From CAZEVY01 sp964515555 (GTDB taxonomy: Bacteria > Acidobacteriota > Terriglobia > Bryobacterales > Bryobacteraceae): a stretch of DNA of 27,428 bases. This document shows positions 7,555 to 15,740 of this stretch, piece after piece; the first letter of the stretch is position 1, and each line of letters starts with the position of its first letter. Made by a program: the position numbers and the translations under genes. The stretch spans positions 1 to 27,428 of the forward strand of contig CAZEVY010000073.1 in NCBI GenBank assembly GCA_964515555.1, written 5' to 3'. Under the pieces are notes generated by a model. It worked only from the letters and a program-made list of their open reading frames with translations. It ran no database searches and was not told where the DNA came from.

Positions 7555-10513
7555 GATTCCCTCCCGCGGCCCGGGCCGCCTGAATCTCCGCATCGTCCGG
7601 AGAAGCCTCGGCCGCCTCGGGCTCGGCCGTCGCCTTCGGCTTGCCTCCCGCGATGCGGTCGCGGAACGCCTGCACGGTCTTCTCGAACTCCGGCCCGGCG
7701 TCAGGCGGCGACTCGTCCCAGGCGCCCTTGTCGGTGTCGAAGAAGAACACCCGCCGTGCGCACAGCCAGGTCCAGGCGTATCCCAGCGCGATCAGGCCCC
7801 CCAGCGCGACCAGGCTTCGCCATTTGCCGGGCGCCGGCACCGGCACCGCCGCGAGCCGCAGATTGGAGGCCTTCGACGAAAGCTCCGGATACCCGCCGTC
7901 GCCCGCCGCCCAGGTCCACGACCCGTCCGGTCCGCTCCCGGCCAGCGCCTGCTGCGACTGCCAGGAGTGGCGGCCATACTGCCCGCGATAGCTGGCCATC
8001 GCATCGCGGAGAAACCGCGTCACCCGGCCCGGCGGCGGCGCCGGCGCCGGCTCGATCCACGTCGACGGCCGGAACGATCCCGCCAGGTAGATGTCGGGCT
8101 GCAAACGGTTGCCGGTCTCCGGGCCGCTCATGAGGGGCGTGAGCAGCCGCCGCTTGACCAGACCGTCGCGCTGGCTGTCCTCGATGGCGGCGTCGCGGCC
8201 CTCGAACAGCTTTCTGACGCGATCGGCCCGCTCGCCGAGCCGCTTCCACAGCGACAGTTGCGAGTAGCGCGACTGGACCTCGCTTTCGAACTCGAGCGCC
8301 GCGCGGTAAAACGCGCCCGAGGGCGCCACCGCCAGCACCACCAGCATCAGAAAGGCCATCGTGGAATAGGAGTGCGGGACGGTCGTGTCGATCGCGGGCC
8401 CGTCCGGCGCGCCCGCCGAGATGGCCCATACGACCGCCGGCAGCGCCGCCAGAGACACCGCGGCCATGGCCACCTTCAGCCAAAGCGGTCCCCAGGCGAC
8501 CGCCGCCGCCATCGCCAGCAGCACCGCCAGCAGCACGGCGACCGCGACGCGATATCGCGCGTCCAGCCGCGGGTCCGGCCACAGCCGCCGCAGCAGATTC
8601 ACCCATCGGCACTCGAGCGGCTCGCGCACCGGCAACAGGAACAGCGCCCCGAAAACCAACGCCAGCCCGATCGCGTACCAGATCAGGAGCCGCCCCGTGA
8701 TGGTGATCACCTGCACCATGGCGTCGCGGCTGGCGGTCTTGTCGCGAAACACCATCAGCGTCCAGGGCGCGCCCTTCAGCTCGGCGAGCTGATGGACCAG
8801 CACGCGGTGCGGCCGGCCGTAGTAGTCCGCGTCGACGGTCTCGGTACGCCGCTCCAGGAACGCCGACCGGAGATCGCTGTCGCCGGCCGTCTCCTCGAGG
8901 AAGTCTTCGCGCTGGCTGCGCCCCTCGACGGAATGAAACATCACCTTGCCGGAAGCGTCCACCAGCGCGAAGCCGAAGCCGGCCGGAAGCGTCGGCTCCA
9001 TCACCGACATCAGACGGCCCACCACGGCTGCCACGGCGATCCGCGACGGGTCGAACGGCGCCGCTTTCCCGTCGGCCTCCGGCGGTTTCAAGGGAACCGA
9101 AACGACGCTGCGAATCTGCGCGGTGTTCTTCGACCGCAGCGACTCCAGGAAGAAGCCTTCCGGATCACTGCCGGAATGCCACAGTCGCGTGCCGTCCAGC
9201 GCGGCTTTGAAATACTCGCGGTCCTTGACGCTGACGAACGGGGTGTTCTCCTTGAGCGTGGTCCACTTGGCCCGCTGGCACCCCTTGCCGTCCAGCCAGA
9301 TGATGGTGTCGAAGTACGGGTAGGCGACGGCCTCCTTGCAGCTCAGCACGCTGGCGCGCCGCCAGCCCGTCCGCGCGCCCTTGGCCGTCACGGCGGCGAA
9401 CTGGCGCGTGAAGTCCGCCACCTGGCCGCGGATCGCGGCCACCTCCGCCGTCAGGTGCCGCTCCACCTCGCCCGCCAGCGCCCGAAGCTGAAAATCGGTC
9501 CGCGCGCGCTGGTGGACGTAGAAGTAGTGCATCGTCAGGAACCCGCAGGTCAGCAGCACCGCCGCCACGATGTTGCCGAACACCAGCCCGACCAGATCCA
9601 TCCGGCTGAAGCGCTGGCGCGCGTTCATGAACTGGACTTGCAGCAGCGGCATGCTGGTGATCGCCAGAAGCACGAAGAACACCAGCAGCAGCCCGATGGT
9701 GTGCGGGATCTGCATGCTCTCCGAGCGCAGCCGCTCGGTGGCGATCAGTCCGCACAGGACCAGCGTGCGGTCGCCGGCCTGAGGCGGCCGCGCCGCCGCC
9801 GTTTTAGCGGCCGGGCCCGCCGCCGGACGCGGCGGAGTGCGCGAGGCGCAGGTTTCCTCTTCGCCCGCCGGCGTCTCGCACGCCGGCGCGCCGCCCGCCT
9901 GCCGCCAGTGCACCCCCGGAATCGTGATCCGATGGATCAAGAAGCGGTGCGGGACGCCGCCCGAGCGCCCGTCGAAGATGACGTCGCCTTCGGGCTTGCC
10001 CTTCTGCGATTCCTCGATCTTCAGCGCGCGCTCCACCGCGTCCGGCGCCAGCGCGGCCGCGCCCGCCAGCAGCCGCCAGCTCCGGAGCGGCTTGCCTTTC
10101 TCGTCGGCCACCACCAGCGCGTCGAGCAGCTCCTTCTCCTCCGCCCGGCCCTTGAACGGGTCAAGCCGGATCCCCAGCGTCACCGGCTCCTTGAGCGGAT
10201 AGACGCGCGGCAGCAGACCCGAATCCGGCTCGTAGGCGTCGACATCGCGGACCCGGCGGACGAAGTAGTCGGTCAGGCCCTGCCCGTTCGCGCAGCGCTT
10301 CTGCCCCGGACCGCAGAAGTTCTCCGCCGCTTCGTCGGCCGACTCCACCTTCTCGGCGATATCCTCGCCCATGTCCACCAGCGTTTGAAACGCGCGCCGT
10401 ACCAGGTAGCGCTCGTTCTGCTGGATGTTGAAGTAGTAGAAGACCGAGAGCACCGCCATGGCCGCCAGCAGCGTGTAGGCCGGAATGCGGGCCGCCGGGA
10501 AACGTTGCTTCAT
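7547..10513 (-). CDS. Large multi-pass membrane sensor with Cache-like domain, no output domain
   Basis: The protein has 988 residues and about eight membrane segments: 13-30, 270-293, 308-333, 602-628, 655-673, 678-700, 716-735 and 897-918. Large external regions lie at about 31-269 and 736-896. Residues about 340-600 resemble a double-Cache ligand-binding domain (FDTIIWLDGKG, VSVKDREYFKAAL, PAGFGFALVDASGKVMFHS), as used by chemoreceptors and sensor kinases to sense small molecules in the periplasm. No HAMP, kinase, GGDEF, methyl-accepting or ATPase domain follows. The C-terminal tail (919-988) is short, charged and Ala/Pro-rich. The adjoining winged-helix-like membrane protein, coupled by an 8-bp overlap, may supply part of the output. 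A CATAAT box lies 31 bases before the ATG. Confidence 0.8.
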   Translation of the reverse strand: MKQRFPAARIPAYTLLAAMAVLSVFYYFNIQQNERYLVRRAFQTLVDMGEDIAEKVESADEAAENFCGPGQKRCANGQGLTDYFVRRVRDVDAYEPDSGLLPRVYPLKEPVTLGIRLDPFKGRAEEKELLDALVVADEKGKPLRSWRLLAGAAALAPDAVERALKIEESQKGKPEGDVIFDGRSGGVPHRFLIHRITIPGVHWRQAGGAPACETPAGEEETCASRTPPRPAAGPAAKTAAARPPQAGDRTLVLCGLIATERLRSESMQIPHTIGLLLVFFVLLAITSMPLLQVQFMNARQRFSRMDLVGLVFGNIVAAVLLTCGFLTMHYFYVHQRARTDFQLRALAGEVERHLTAEVAAIRGQVADFTRQFAAVTAKGARTGWRRASVLSCKEAVAYPYFDTIIWLDGKGCQRAKWTTLKENTPFVSVKDREYFKAALDGTRLWHSGSDPEGFFLESLRSKNTAQIRSVVSVPLKPPEADGKAAPFDPSRIAVAAVVGRLMSVMEPTLPAGFGFALVDASGKVMFHSVEGRSQREDFLEETAGDSDLRSAFLERRTETVDADYYGRPHRVLVHQLAELKGAPWTLMVFRDKTASRDAMVQVITITGRLLIWYAIGLALVFGALFLLPVREPLECRWVNLLRRLWPDPRLDARYRVAVAVLLAVLLAMAAAVAWGPLWLKVAMAAVSLAALPAVVWAISAGAPDGPAIDTTVPHSYSTMAFLMLVVLAVAPSGAFYRAALEFESEVQSRYSQLSLWKRLGERADRVRKLFEGRDAAIEDSQRDGLVKRRLLTPLMSGPETGNRLQPDIYLAGSFRPSTWIEPAPAPPPGRVTRFLRDAMASYRGQYGRHSWQSQQALAGSGPDGSWTWAAGDGGYPELSSKASNLRLAAVPVPAPGKWRSLVALGGLIALGYAWTWLCARRVFFFDTDKGAWDESPPDAGPEFEKTVQAFRDRIAGGKPKATAEPEAAEASPDDAEIQAARAAGGNRA

Positions 10514-10597
10514 TTTCCCATTCTCAATCCCAGGATTTCCCTACATTATGAACGAAAAGGGCGCTGATGGCCATAAGAAAAAGCCAGTAGACACCCG

Positions 10598-10617
10598 GCG
10601 CGACCCGGGCGTCGCGC
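10598..10617. other. Inverted repeat upstream of the thioesterase gene
   Basis: GCGCGAC-CCGGGC-GTCGCGC has 7-bp perfect arms and a 6-bp centre that is itself nearly palindromic. It sits where the -35 region of the thioesterase promoter would be, in the 122-bp gap between divergent genes, so it may be an operator. GC-rich palindromes also arise by chance in this background. Confidence 0.35.
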
Positions 10618-10623
10618 GGCTGC

Positions 10624-10629
10624 TATCCT
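10624..10629 (+). promoter_or_regulatory. -10-like box for the thioesterase gene
   Basis: TATCCT is followed by six bases (CGGCCC) and then the ATG at 10636, with no Shine-Dalgarno. This is the same leaderless geometry seen at other first genes in the window. Confidence 0.5.
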
Positions 10630-10635
10630 CGGCCC

Positions 10636-11112
10636 ATGGATGCCAGGCCCGTCCGCGACTCGGCTTCGGAGTACTCCGAGATCACCCTGCCTAACGACGC
10701 CAACCTGCTGGGAACCCTCTTCGGCGGCAAACTGATGCAACTGGTCGACCTGGCCGGCTCGCTGGCCGCCGTTCGCCACGCGCGCACGCCCGTCGTGACG
10801 GCCTCGGTCGACCACCTCCATTTCCTGAAGCCCATCCGCATCGGCGACCTGGTGATCCTCCGCTCGTCGGTCAACCGCGTCTTCCATACGTCGATGGAGG
10901 TGGGCGTGAAGGTGTTCGTCGAGAAGCTCACCAGCGGCGAGCGCAGCCATGTCTGCTCGGCCTATTTAACCTTCGTCGGCGTGGACCGCGAGGGTGGGCG
11001 TGTGCCGCTCCCGCCGGTCGCGCCCGAGGGAGACGACGAGCAGCGCCGATATGGCGAGGCTGCGATCCGCCGCCGGTTCCGCCTGGAAATGAAGGCCCGC
11101 GCGAAGCCCTGA
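10636..11112 (+). CDS. Acyl-CoA thioesterase, hotdog fold (YciA/BACH type)
   Basis: This 158-residue protein hydrolyses acyl-CoA to free acid and CoA in the cytoplasm, judged by family. The hotdog signature is PNDANLLGTLFGGKLMQLVD at about residues 19-38, where the conserved aspartate is catalytic in YciA/acyl-CoA hydrolase proteins. VVTASVDHLHFLKPIRIGD follows, then the final strand VCSAYLTFVGVD. The length is typical for a single-domain member that assembles into hexamers. The C-terminal tail is basic. The gene is a single transcription unit, divergent from the sensor gene and convergent with hfq, from whose stop it is 13 bp apart. The acyl-chain preference cannot be read from the sequence. 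Confidence 0.88.
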   Translation: MDARPVRDSASEYSEITLPNDANLLGTLFGGKLMQLVDLAGSLAAVRHARTPVVTASVDHLHFLKPIRIGDLVILRSSVNRVFHTSMEVGVKVFVEKLTSGERSHVCSAYLTFVGVDREGGRVPLPPVAPEGDDEQRRYGEAAIRRRFRLEMKARAKP

Positions 11113-11125
11113 AGCCGTGCGCCGT

Positions 11126-11425
11126 TCAGGACGCCTTGTACATGTACTTGATGTTGCTCTTGTACAGCAGGACGTTCGGGCCGTCGGTGCGGTTGACCTT
11201 CAGACAGCCCTTGTCGTACCACTCGATGGCGCCGTTCAGCGTCTCGCCGTCGCTCAGCACGAAGACCATCGGGGTCTTCGACTGCATCTGCTTCACGTAG
11301 TAAAAATTCTCGGCGTTGGTCTGATCGGGCGGGATGACTTTCTTCTGTACGGGGCCTTTCCGGACGGCCTGGTCCTTGGCCTCGTTGAACGAAGGCCGGA
11401 TCAATCTACGATTGCTGGGGTCCAC
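11126..11425 (-). CDS. hfq: Hfq-like Sm-fold RNA-binding protein
   Basis: This 99-residue protein carries an Sm/Hfq fold in its C-terminal two-thirds. The Sm1 part is TPMVFVLSDGETLNGAIEWYDKG (52-73 region) and the Sm2 part is LLYKSNIKYMYK (86-97). Hfq assembles as a hexamer and helps small RNAs pair with mRNAs. It is divergent: the usual Q-D-x-F-L-N element is replaced by NAENFYYVKQM, and the YKH of the proximal face is YKS. A basic N-terminal extension of about 37 residues (NRRLIRP...) precedes the fold and may bind RNA. The GTG start at 11425 has GAGGAG ten bases upstream. The gene lies 109 bp downstream of the kinase and probably has its own promoter in an AT-rich stretch at about 11472-11500. 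Confidence 0.82.
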   Translation of the reverse strand: MDPSNRRLIRPSFNEAKDQAVRKGPVQKKVIPPDQTNAENFYYVKQMQSKTPMVFVLSDGETLNGAIEWYDKGCLKVNRTDGPNVLLYKSNIKYMYKAS

Positions 11426-11435
11426 TTGGCAACTG

Positions 11436-11447
11436 CTCCTCGAGGAG
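11436..11447 (-). promoter_or_regulatory. Ribosome binding site of hfq inside a palindrome
   Basis: The Shine-Dalgarno GAGGAG forms one half of the perfect 12-bp palindrome CTCCTCGAGGAG, ten bases before the GTG start. A short inverted repeat (TCGGG/CCCGA, 7-nt loop) lies just upstream at 11457-11473. Both elements would be in the 5' leader and could allow control of translation. Confidence 0.45.
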
Positions 11448-11534
11448 AATGAAGTGTCGGGTCGCTCGCCCGATTATTATCAGATACTAAGTTAACACGT
11501 ACCGCACGGAGCAGGCGACCGCAAGCAGAACGCC

Positions 11535-14180
11535 CTATCGCCCCCCGCCCAGGAGATTCAGCACCACGGTGAACGTGCGCGACGAGGCGTCATCCGGCGC
11601 CACCAGGGCGAGAAAGCGCTGCCCGTCCGGCGACACGACGAATCGATTCCGCCGGGTCTCGGAAGGAATGAGCATCTCGAACAGCTCGCGTGGCCTCCCC
11701 GCCTCGAAGCTCGCGCCGCCGGTGCGCACATCCACCACCATGAGCTTGGCGCCGCTGAGATAGAACAGCTCCTTCCCGTCGCGGCTCCATTGCGGTTCTT
11801 GGCCGCCGCCGGTCGAGATCTGCCATTTCCCTTCCGCGGGCGGATAGCTCTGCACGTACACTTCCGCGGCGCCCGACTCCGTGGAACGATACGCGATCCA
11901 GCGTCCGTTCGGCGCCAGGCGCGCCTGTTCTTCCGAGTACGGCTGACCCAGAACGACGCGCGGCTTGGCGTCGCCCTCCAGCGGCAGGGCCATCACGTCT
12001 CCCGGCTTTCCCAGTGTCTGGTTGTAGATGAGGGTCTTGCCGTCCGGACTCCAATCCTCCACCGACTTTACGCCTGGTCCGCCGGCGAAGAGGTGCTCGT
12101 CGCCCGCGCCCGAGCTGAGCTTCCAGTAGATGTCCCGCGTGCCGCTGCGATTCGAGCTGAACGCGATCCGGCGGCCGTCGGGCGACCACGTAGGATTCAG
12201 GTCGTCGGCGTCATTGACCGTGAGCCGCGACGAGACGCCGCGCTCCAGGTCGGTCACCCAGATATCGCGGGTCTTCTTCTGCGGATCGACCCGGCCCACG
12301 GCCAGGCGCTTGCCGTCCGGCGAGAGCGCGGGATTGGTGTACTCGGCGGCGTCGCCGGCCTTCGACAGCCTCCGGCCGCTCCGATCGAACCAGGCCATCT
12401 CGACGGCGTCGCCGACGCCGCGCCGATAGGCGAGCACGCCGCCCGCCGCCGAGAATCCCGGCAGCATCCCCATGGCCACGGCCGCCACGCGTTCGGCGGC
12501 TCGGACCGGCTCTCCCTCGAGACGCCGGCTGTCCGGGTCGAAGCGCTGCGCCATGACGGAACCGTCGCGGTAGAACACCAGGTAGCCCTCCCCGTGCCGG
12601 GGTTCGACGTATCGCGCCGCGTTGGTTGCGGGCATGATGGGGTGCACTTCCTTGGAGTCGAGTGAGCCGAGGTACAACGCGCCCTGATTCCGCGCGAATG
12701 CGACGAACAGGAATCGCCTCCCGTCCGGAAGAAACTGAGGCCAGCCGTGAACGCCTTCGTTGCGTTTCAGATCGAGGGACGTAGCGGCCCGCGGTTCGCC
12801 GCCCGTGGCCGCCACCCGGAGGAGTCCCTGGCCCTGGTGCCCGTGAAACACGATCACACCGTCGGAGTTCCACGAGCCGCCGCCGCTTGCGTGCGCGTCG
12901 CAGAGGACTTGCACCGCTCCCGTCTCGAGGTCGACGCGTTTCAGCTTCGACCCCGCGTAGAACGCGACATGCCGGCTGTCGGGCGACCAGAAGGGAAAGA
13001 ATCCGCCTTCCGTTCCCGCCAGTGCGCGCGACTCCAGCGAATCGAGCGAGCGCACCCACAGGGACCAGCCGGCCGGACCGAATCCCTCGGCGACGATCCG
13101 GCGGCCGTCGGGCGAGAGCGACGGTGACGAGATGCCCACCAGCCGGAATCCCTCGGGTGGTTCGATGAGGAATCGCGCCACGGAAGGCGGCGCGGGTGGC
13201 GATCCTCCGAAATGCAGATAGGCGAGAACTCCGCAAGCGGCGAGCAGCACCGCCGCCAGCGCCATCCACGCCCGCCGCTCGCGGCGCGGCGGAGGCGGGG
13301 CCGCTCCGGCCGCTGGCGCGCCCGATCCCTCGGCGATCCAGCGCAGTTCGGTGGCCAGGTCGTGCGCGCACTGCCATCGCGCGTCGGGATCCTTGGCGAG
13401 ACACTTGGCGATGATGCGATCCAGTTTCGGCGGCGCCGCGGGCGCGCTCTCGGCGAGCGGACGCGGCTCGGCGGACATGATCGACGTGATGACGCTGGCC
13501 TGGCTCGGACCCTCGAACGCCTTGCGCCCGGCGAGCATCTCGTAGAGCACCGCGCCGAAGGCGAACAGGTCGCTGCGCGCGTCGGCTTCCCTGCCTTCGA
13601 GCTGCTCGGGCGCCATGTACTGGATTGTGCCGAGAATCGTCCCCTTGCCGGTGAGGTTGGAGACTTCGACGGTCGGACCGTCGGCGCCGCCGTTGGACTG
13701 TGGCTCGCGCAGCTTCGCGAGTCCGAAGTCGAGCAGCCGCGCGCCCGATTTCGTCAGCATCACGTTGGCGGGCTTCAGGTCGCGATGCGAGATCCCGCGG
13801 CGATGCGCGTGGTCGAGCGCCTGCGCGATGTCGACGGCGATGGGCAGCGCCGCGCCCGGGGCCAGCGGCCCCTTGCGGATGCGGTCGCCGAGCGTCTCGC
13901 CCTCCAGGTACTCCATCACCAGGAAGTCGATCTCGCCCTCCCGGCCGACGTCGTGAAGCGCGCAGATGTTGGGATGGCTCAGGCTGGCGATGGTCTTCGC
14001 TTCGCGTTCGAGGCGCTGCCGCAGCTCGGCGCTGGCGACCAGCGCGGCCGGCAGCACCTTCACGGCGACCGTGCGGTCGAGCCGCGTGTCGCGGGCCTTA
14101 TAGACTTCGCCCATGCCGCCGGCGCCGATGGGTCCGGTGATCTCGTAAGGTCCCAGGCGCGCGCCCGGCGAGAGCGTCAT
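11535..14180 (-). CDS. Ser/Thr protein kinase with TolB-like beta-propeller sensor domain
   Basis: The protein has 881 residues. The N-terminal kinase domain (about 12-285) has the glycine loop GPIGAGGMGEVY (16-27), K41, the catalytic HRDLKPAN with D134, the DFG motif at D151, and APEQLEG. All key residues are present, so it should be active. An Ala/Pro linker leads to one membrane segment (304-325). The outer part is a WD40/TolB-like propeller with repeated SPDGRR/SPDGKR blades, including NPTWSPDGRRIAFSSN. This architecture is common and often multiplied in acidobacteria; the propeller is thought to bind a periplasmic ligand or protein. It is the last gene of the long minus-strand run, 41 bp after the cytosine deaminase. 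Its substrates are unknown. Confidence 0.93.
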   Translation of the reverse strand: MTLSPGARLGPYEITGPIGAGGMGEVYKARDTRLDRTVAVKVLPAALVASAELRQRLEREAKTIASLSHPNICALHDVGREGEIDFLVMEYLEGETLGDRIRKGPLAPGAALPIAVDIAQALDHAHRRGISHRDLKPANVMLTKSGARLLDFGLAKLREPQSNGGADGPTVEVSNLTGKGTILGTIQYMAPEQLEGREADARSDLFAFGAVLYEMLAGRKAFEGPSQASVITSIMSAEPRPLAESAPAAPPKLDRIIAKCLAKDPDARWQCAHDLATELRWIAEGSGAPAAGAAPPPPRRERRAWMALAAVLLAACGVLAYLHFGGSPPAPPSVARFLIEPPEGFRLVGISSPSLSPDGRRIVAEGFGPAGWSLWVRSLDSLESRALAGTEGGFFPFWSPDSRHVAFYAGSKLKRVDLETGAVQVLCDAHASGGGSWNSDGVIVFHGHQGQGLLRVAATGGEPRAATSLDLKRNEGVHGWPQFLPDGRRFLFVAFARNQGALYLGSLDSKEVHPIMPATNAARYVEPRHGEGYLVFYRDGSVMAQRFDPDSRRLEGEPVRAAERVAAVAMGMLPGFSAAGGVLAYRRGVGDAVEMAWFDRSGRRLSKAGDAAEYTNPALSPDGKRLAVGRVDPQKKTRDIWVTDLERGVSSRLTVNDADDLNPTWSPDGRRIAFSSNRSGTRDIYWKLSSGAGDEHLFAGGPGVKSVEDWSPDGKTLIYNQTLGKPGDVMALPLEGDAKPRVVLGQPYSEEQARLAPNGRWIAYRSTESGAAEVYVQSYPPAEGKWQISTGGGQEPQWSRDGKELFYLSGAKLMVVDVRTGGASFEAGRPRELFEMLIPSETRRNRFVVSPDGQRFLALVAPDDASSRTFTVVLNLLGGGR

Positions 14181-14221
14181 CGAGATTCAGTGTCGCCCGC
14201 GCGGCCCGGCCGGGTCAATGG

Positions 14222-14698
14222 TCACCCGCCCCAGTCTTCGAGCCACAACTCGGGCCGCTCGGCCCGAAATCGCTGGACGAGATCGATGCACCCGCGCGCG
14301 GCGGGACTCACCGCCGGGTCCAGCACGATCGCTTCGACGCCGCGCTCGCGCAGGAAGCGGATGGTCTCGTCGCTCGCGGCATTGACGGTGTCGCCGATGA
14401 CGACGCGCGGGATGCCGAACTGCGCGATGGTCCCGGCGCACATGAAGCAGGGCTGAAGCGTCGTGTAGAGCGTGGTGTTGCGGCGGTGCGGCATGCGGCC
14501 GGCGGCGCGCATGGCCGCCATCTCGCCGTGGAGGATCGGGTTGCCCTCCTGCACCAGCGCGTTGTGCCCCTCGCCGAGAATCGCGCCGGTGGCGTTGTCG
14601 GCCAGCACGCCCCCGATCGGGCAGCCGCCCTCGCGATAGCTCTTCGCGGCCAGCGCGTAGGCGCGCTGCATGTAGTGCTCGTGGGACTGGTAAGGCAT
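14222..14698 (-). CDS. Cytosine deaminase, yeast Fcy1-like zinc enzyme
   Basis: This 158-residue enzyme belongs to the zinc-dependent cytidine-deaminase fold. The zinc site is HGEMAAM (H57, catalytic E59) plus PCFMC (C84, C87). It resembles yeast cytosine deaminase rather than TadA in GGCPIGGVLAD, in TTLYTTLQPC, and in the C-terminal ERPELWLEDWGG, which parallels the ERPQDWFEDIGE end of Fcy1. The length equals that of Fcy1. The likely reaction is cytosine to uracil plus ammonia in pyrimidine salvage; guanine deaminase or TadA-like activity is less likely. It starts 13 bp after holB inside the long operon. Bacterial cytosine deaminase is usually the unrelated amidohydrolase CodA, so this type is notable here. 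Confidence 0.85.
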   Translation of the reverse strand: MPYQSHEHYMQRAYALAAKSYREGGCPIGGVLADNATGAILGEGHNALVQEGNPILHGEMAAMRAAGRMPHRRNTTLYTTLQPCFMCAGTIAQFGIPRVVIGDTVNAASDETIRFLRERGVEAIVLDPAVSPAARGCIDLVQRFRAERPELWLEDWGG

Positions 14699-14711
14699 CG
14701 CTCAGGCGGCC

Positions 14712-15740
14712 TCACTCCACCCCGCGCAGCTCCACCACCAGCGCGTCCAGCGCCGAGCTCTTCTGAATGTTCCGCCGCACCAGATCCATCAATTCGTCGA
14801 CCCGCCGCACCGCCGCGCGCAGCCACCCGACCGTCACCCGCCGCGCGACCGCATCCAGCTCCGCGCGCACGTCCGGATTGCGCACCGCCGCCACGCCCTC
14901 GCGCAGGTGCAGCACGTCCTCCAGCAGCAGATACAACACGCGCAGATAGCCGTCCAGCTTCTCCGACCGCGCCTGCGACACCTTCTCCGACACCATCGCC
15001 CAGTCGGCGAAGCCCGTCACTCCCGCCGCCGACCGCAGCAGCGCCACCATCGCGTCGCGCCGCTTCGAGTACGCCGCCAGGTCCACCGACACCGCCACGC
15101 CCGGGCATCCCGCCGCCAGCGCGATGCGCCGCTCCGCGTCGTCCAGGCCCCGCGCGGAGGCGAAGGCGCGCATGGCCCCCTCGTCGAGCGGCGTCATCTG
15201 CACGGCGATCGAGCGCGAGCGGATGGTCGGCAGCAGGTCGTAGGGATTCACCGCCGTCATCATCACGATCAGAAACTCCGGCGGCTCCTCCAGCGTCTTC
15301 AGCAGCGAGTTGGCCGCCTGCTCGTTGGCGCGGTCGATCTGGTCGATCAGGAACACCCGGCGCGCGCCTTCCAGCGGATTGAACTGCGCGCGCTCCTTGA
15401 GCAGCCGCATCTGCTGGATCGAGATCTGCCGCAGCGGACCCTCGGGCGCGAACGTCAGGAAATCCGGGTGCGAGGCGAACAGCAGCGGGTCGCTCGACCG
15501 CTTGTCGGACGGCCACTTCTCGCGCTCGGCGACCACGGTGGCGTTGTGCGCCAGGCTCAGGTCGTCGTTCTCGATGCGGCGCGCGCCCCCGAGAATGCGG
15601 GCCGCGAAGCGCCGCGCCAGCGTCGCCTTGCCGACGCCCTCGGGCCCCGCCAGCAGTATCGTCTGCGGGATGCGCGATTCGCCGATCATGCGCTCCAGCG
15701 TCTCGGCGGCGGCGCGGTTGCCGTGGAAATCGTCGAACAT
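14712..15740 (-). CDS. holB: DNA polymerase III delta' subunit
   Basis: Delta' is part of the clamp-loader complex that opens the beta clamp at primed DNA. This 342-residue protein has an N-terminal AAA+ domain with the P-loop GPEGVGKATLARRFA (about 34-48), a Walker-B-like region VFLIDQIDRANEQAANSLLKTLEEPP, and the sensor-1 and arginine-finger regions around TIRSRSIAVQM. Serine replaces the cysteine of the usual SRC motif. The cysteine cluster that binds zinc in many clamp-loader subunits is not evident. The C-terminal half is helical and poorly conserved, as is usual. The ATG at 15740 shares one base with the stop of the uracil-DNA glycosylase gene (TGATG), so translation is coupled. Confidence 0.9.
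   Translation of the reverse strand: MFDDFHGNRAAAETLERMIGESRIPQTILLAGPEGVGKATLARRFAARILGGARRIENDDLSLAHNATVVAEREKWPSDKRSSDPLLFASHPDFLTFAPEGPLRQISIQQMRLLKERAQFNPLEGARRVFLIDQIDRANEQAANSLLKTLEEPPEFLIVMMTAVNPYDLLPTIRSRSIAVQMTPLDEGAMRAFASARGLDDAERRIALAAGCPGVAVSVDLAAYSKRRDAMVALLRSAAGVTGFADWAMVSEKVSQARSEKLDGYLRVLYLLLEDVLHLREGVAAVRNPDVRAELDAVARRVTVGWLRAAVRRVDELMDLVRRNIQKSSALDALVVELRGVE

Noticed and set aside
7463..10567. A 1034-codon open frame on the plus strand opposite the sensor gene
   Set aside because: Its translation is almost only Arg, His, Gln, Pro and Gly, as expected for the antisense of a high-GC gene. The minus-strand product has membrane segments and a sensor-like fold instead.
11535..13200. 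Many near-identical short DNA strings such as CCGTCCGGCGA in the kinase gene
   Set aside because: They encode the SPDGRR/SPDGKR blade motif of the TolB-like propeller and are protein repeats, not a DNA repeat or CRISPR array.
14181..14221. GC-rich palindrome ACCCGGCCGGGC-like sequence before the kinase gene
   Set aside because: Short, without a T-tract, and expected by chance at this GC content; not convincing as terminator or operator.
14308..15516. A 402-codon minus-strand frame overlapping holB and the deaminase gene
   Set aside because: Both real genes in the other minus-strand frames have clear motifs; this frame is Gly/Ala/Arg-rich and runs across their junction.
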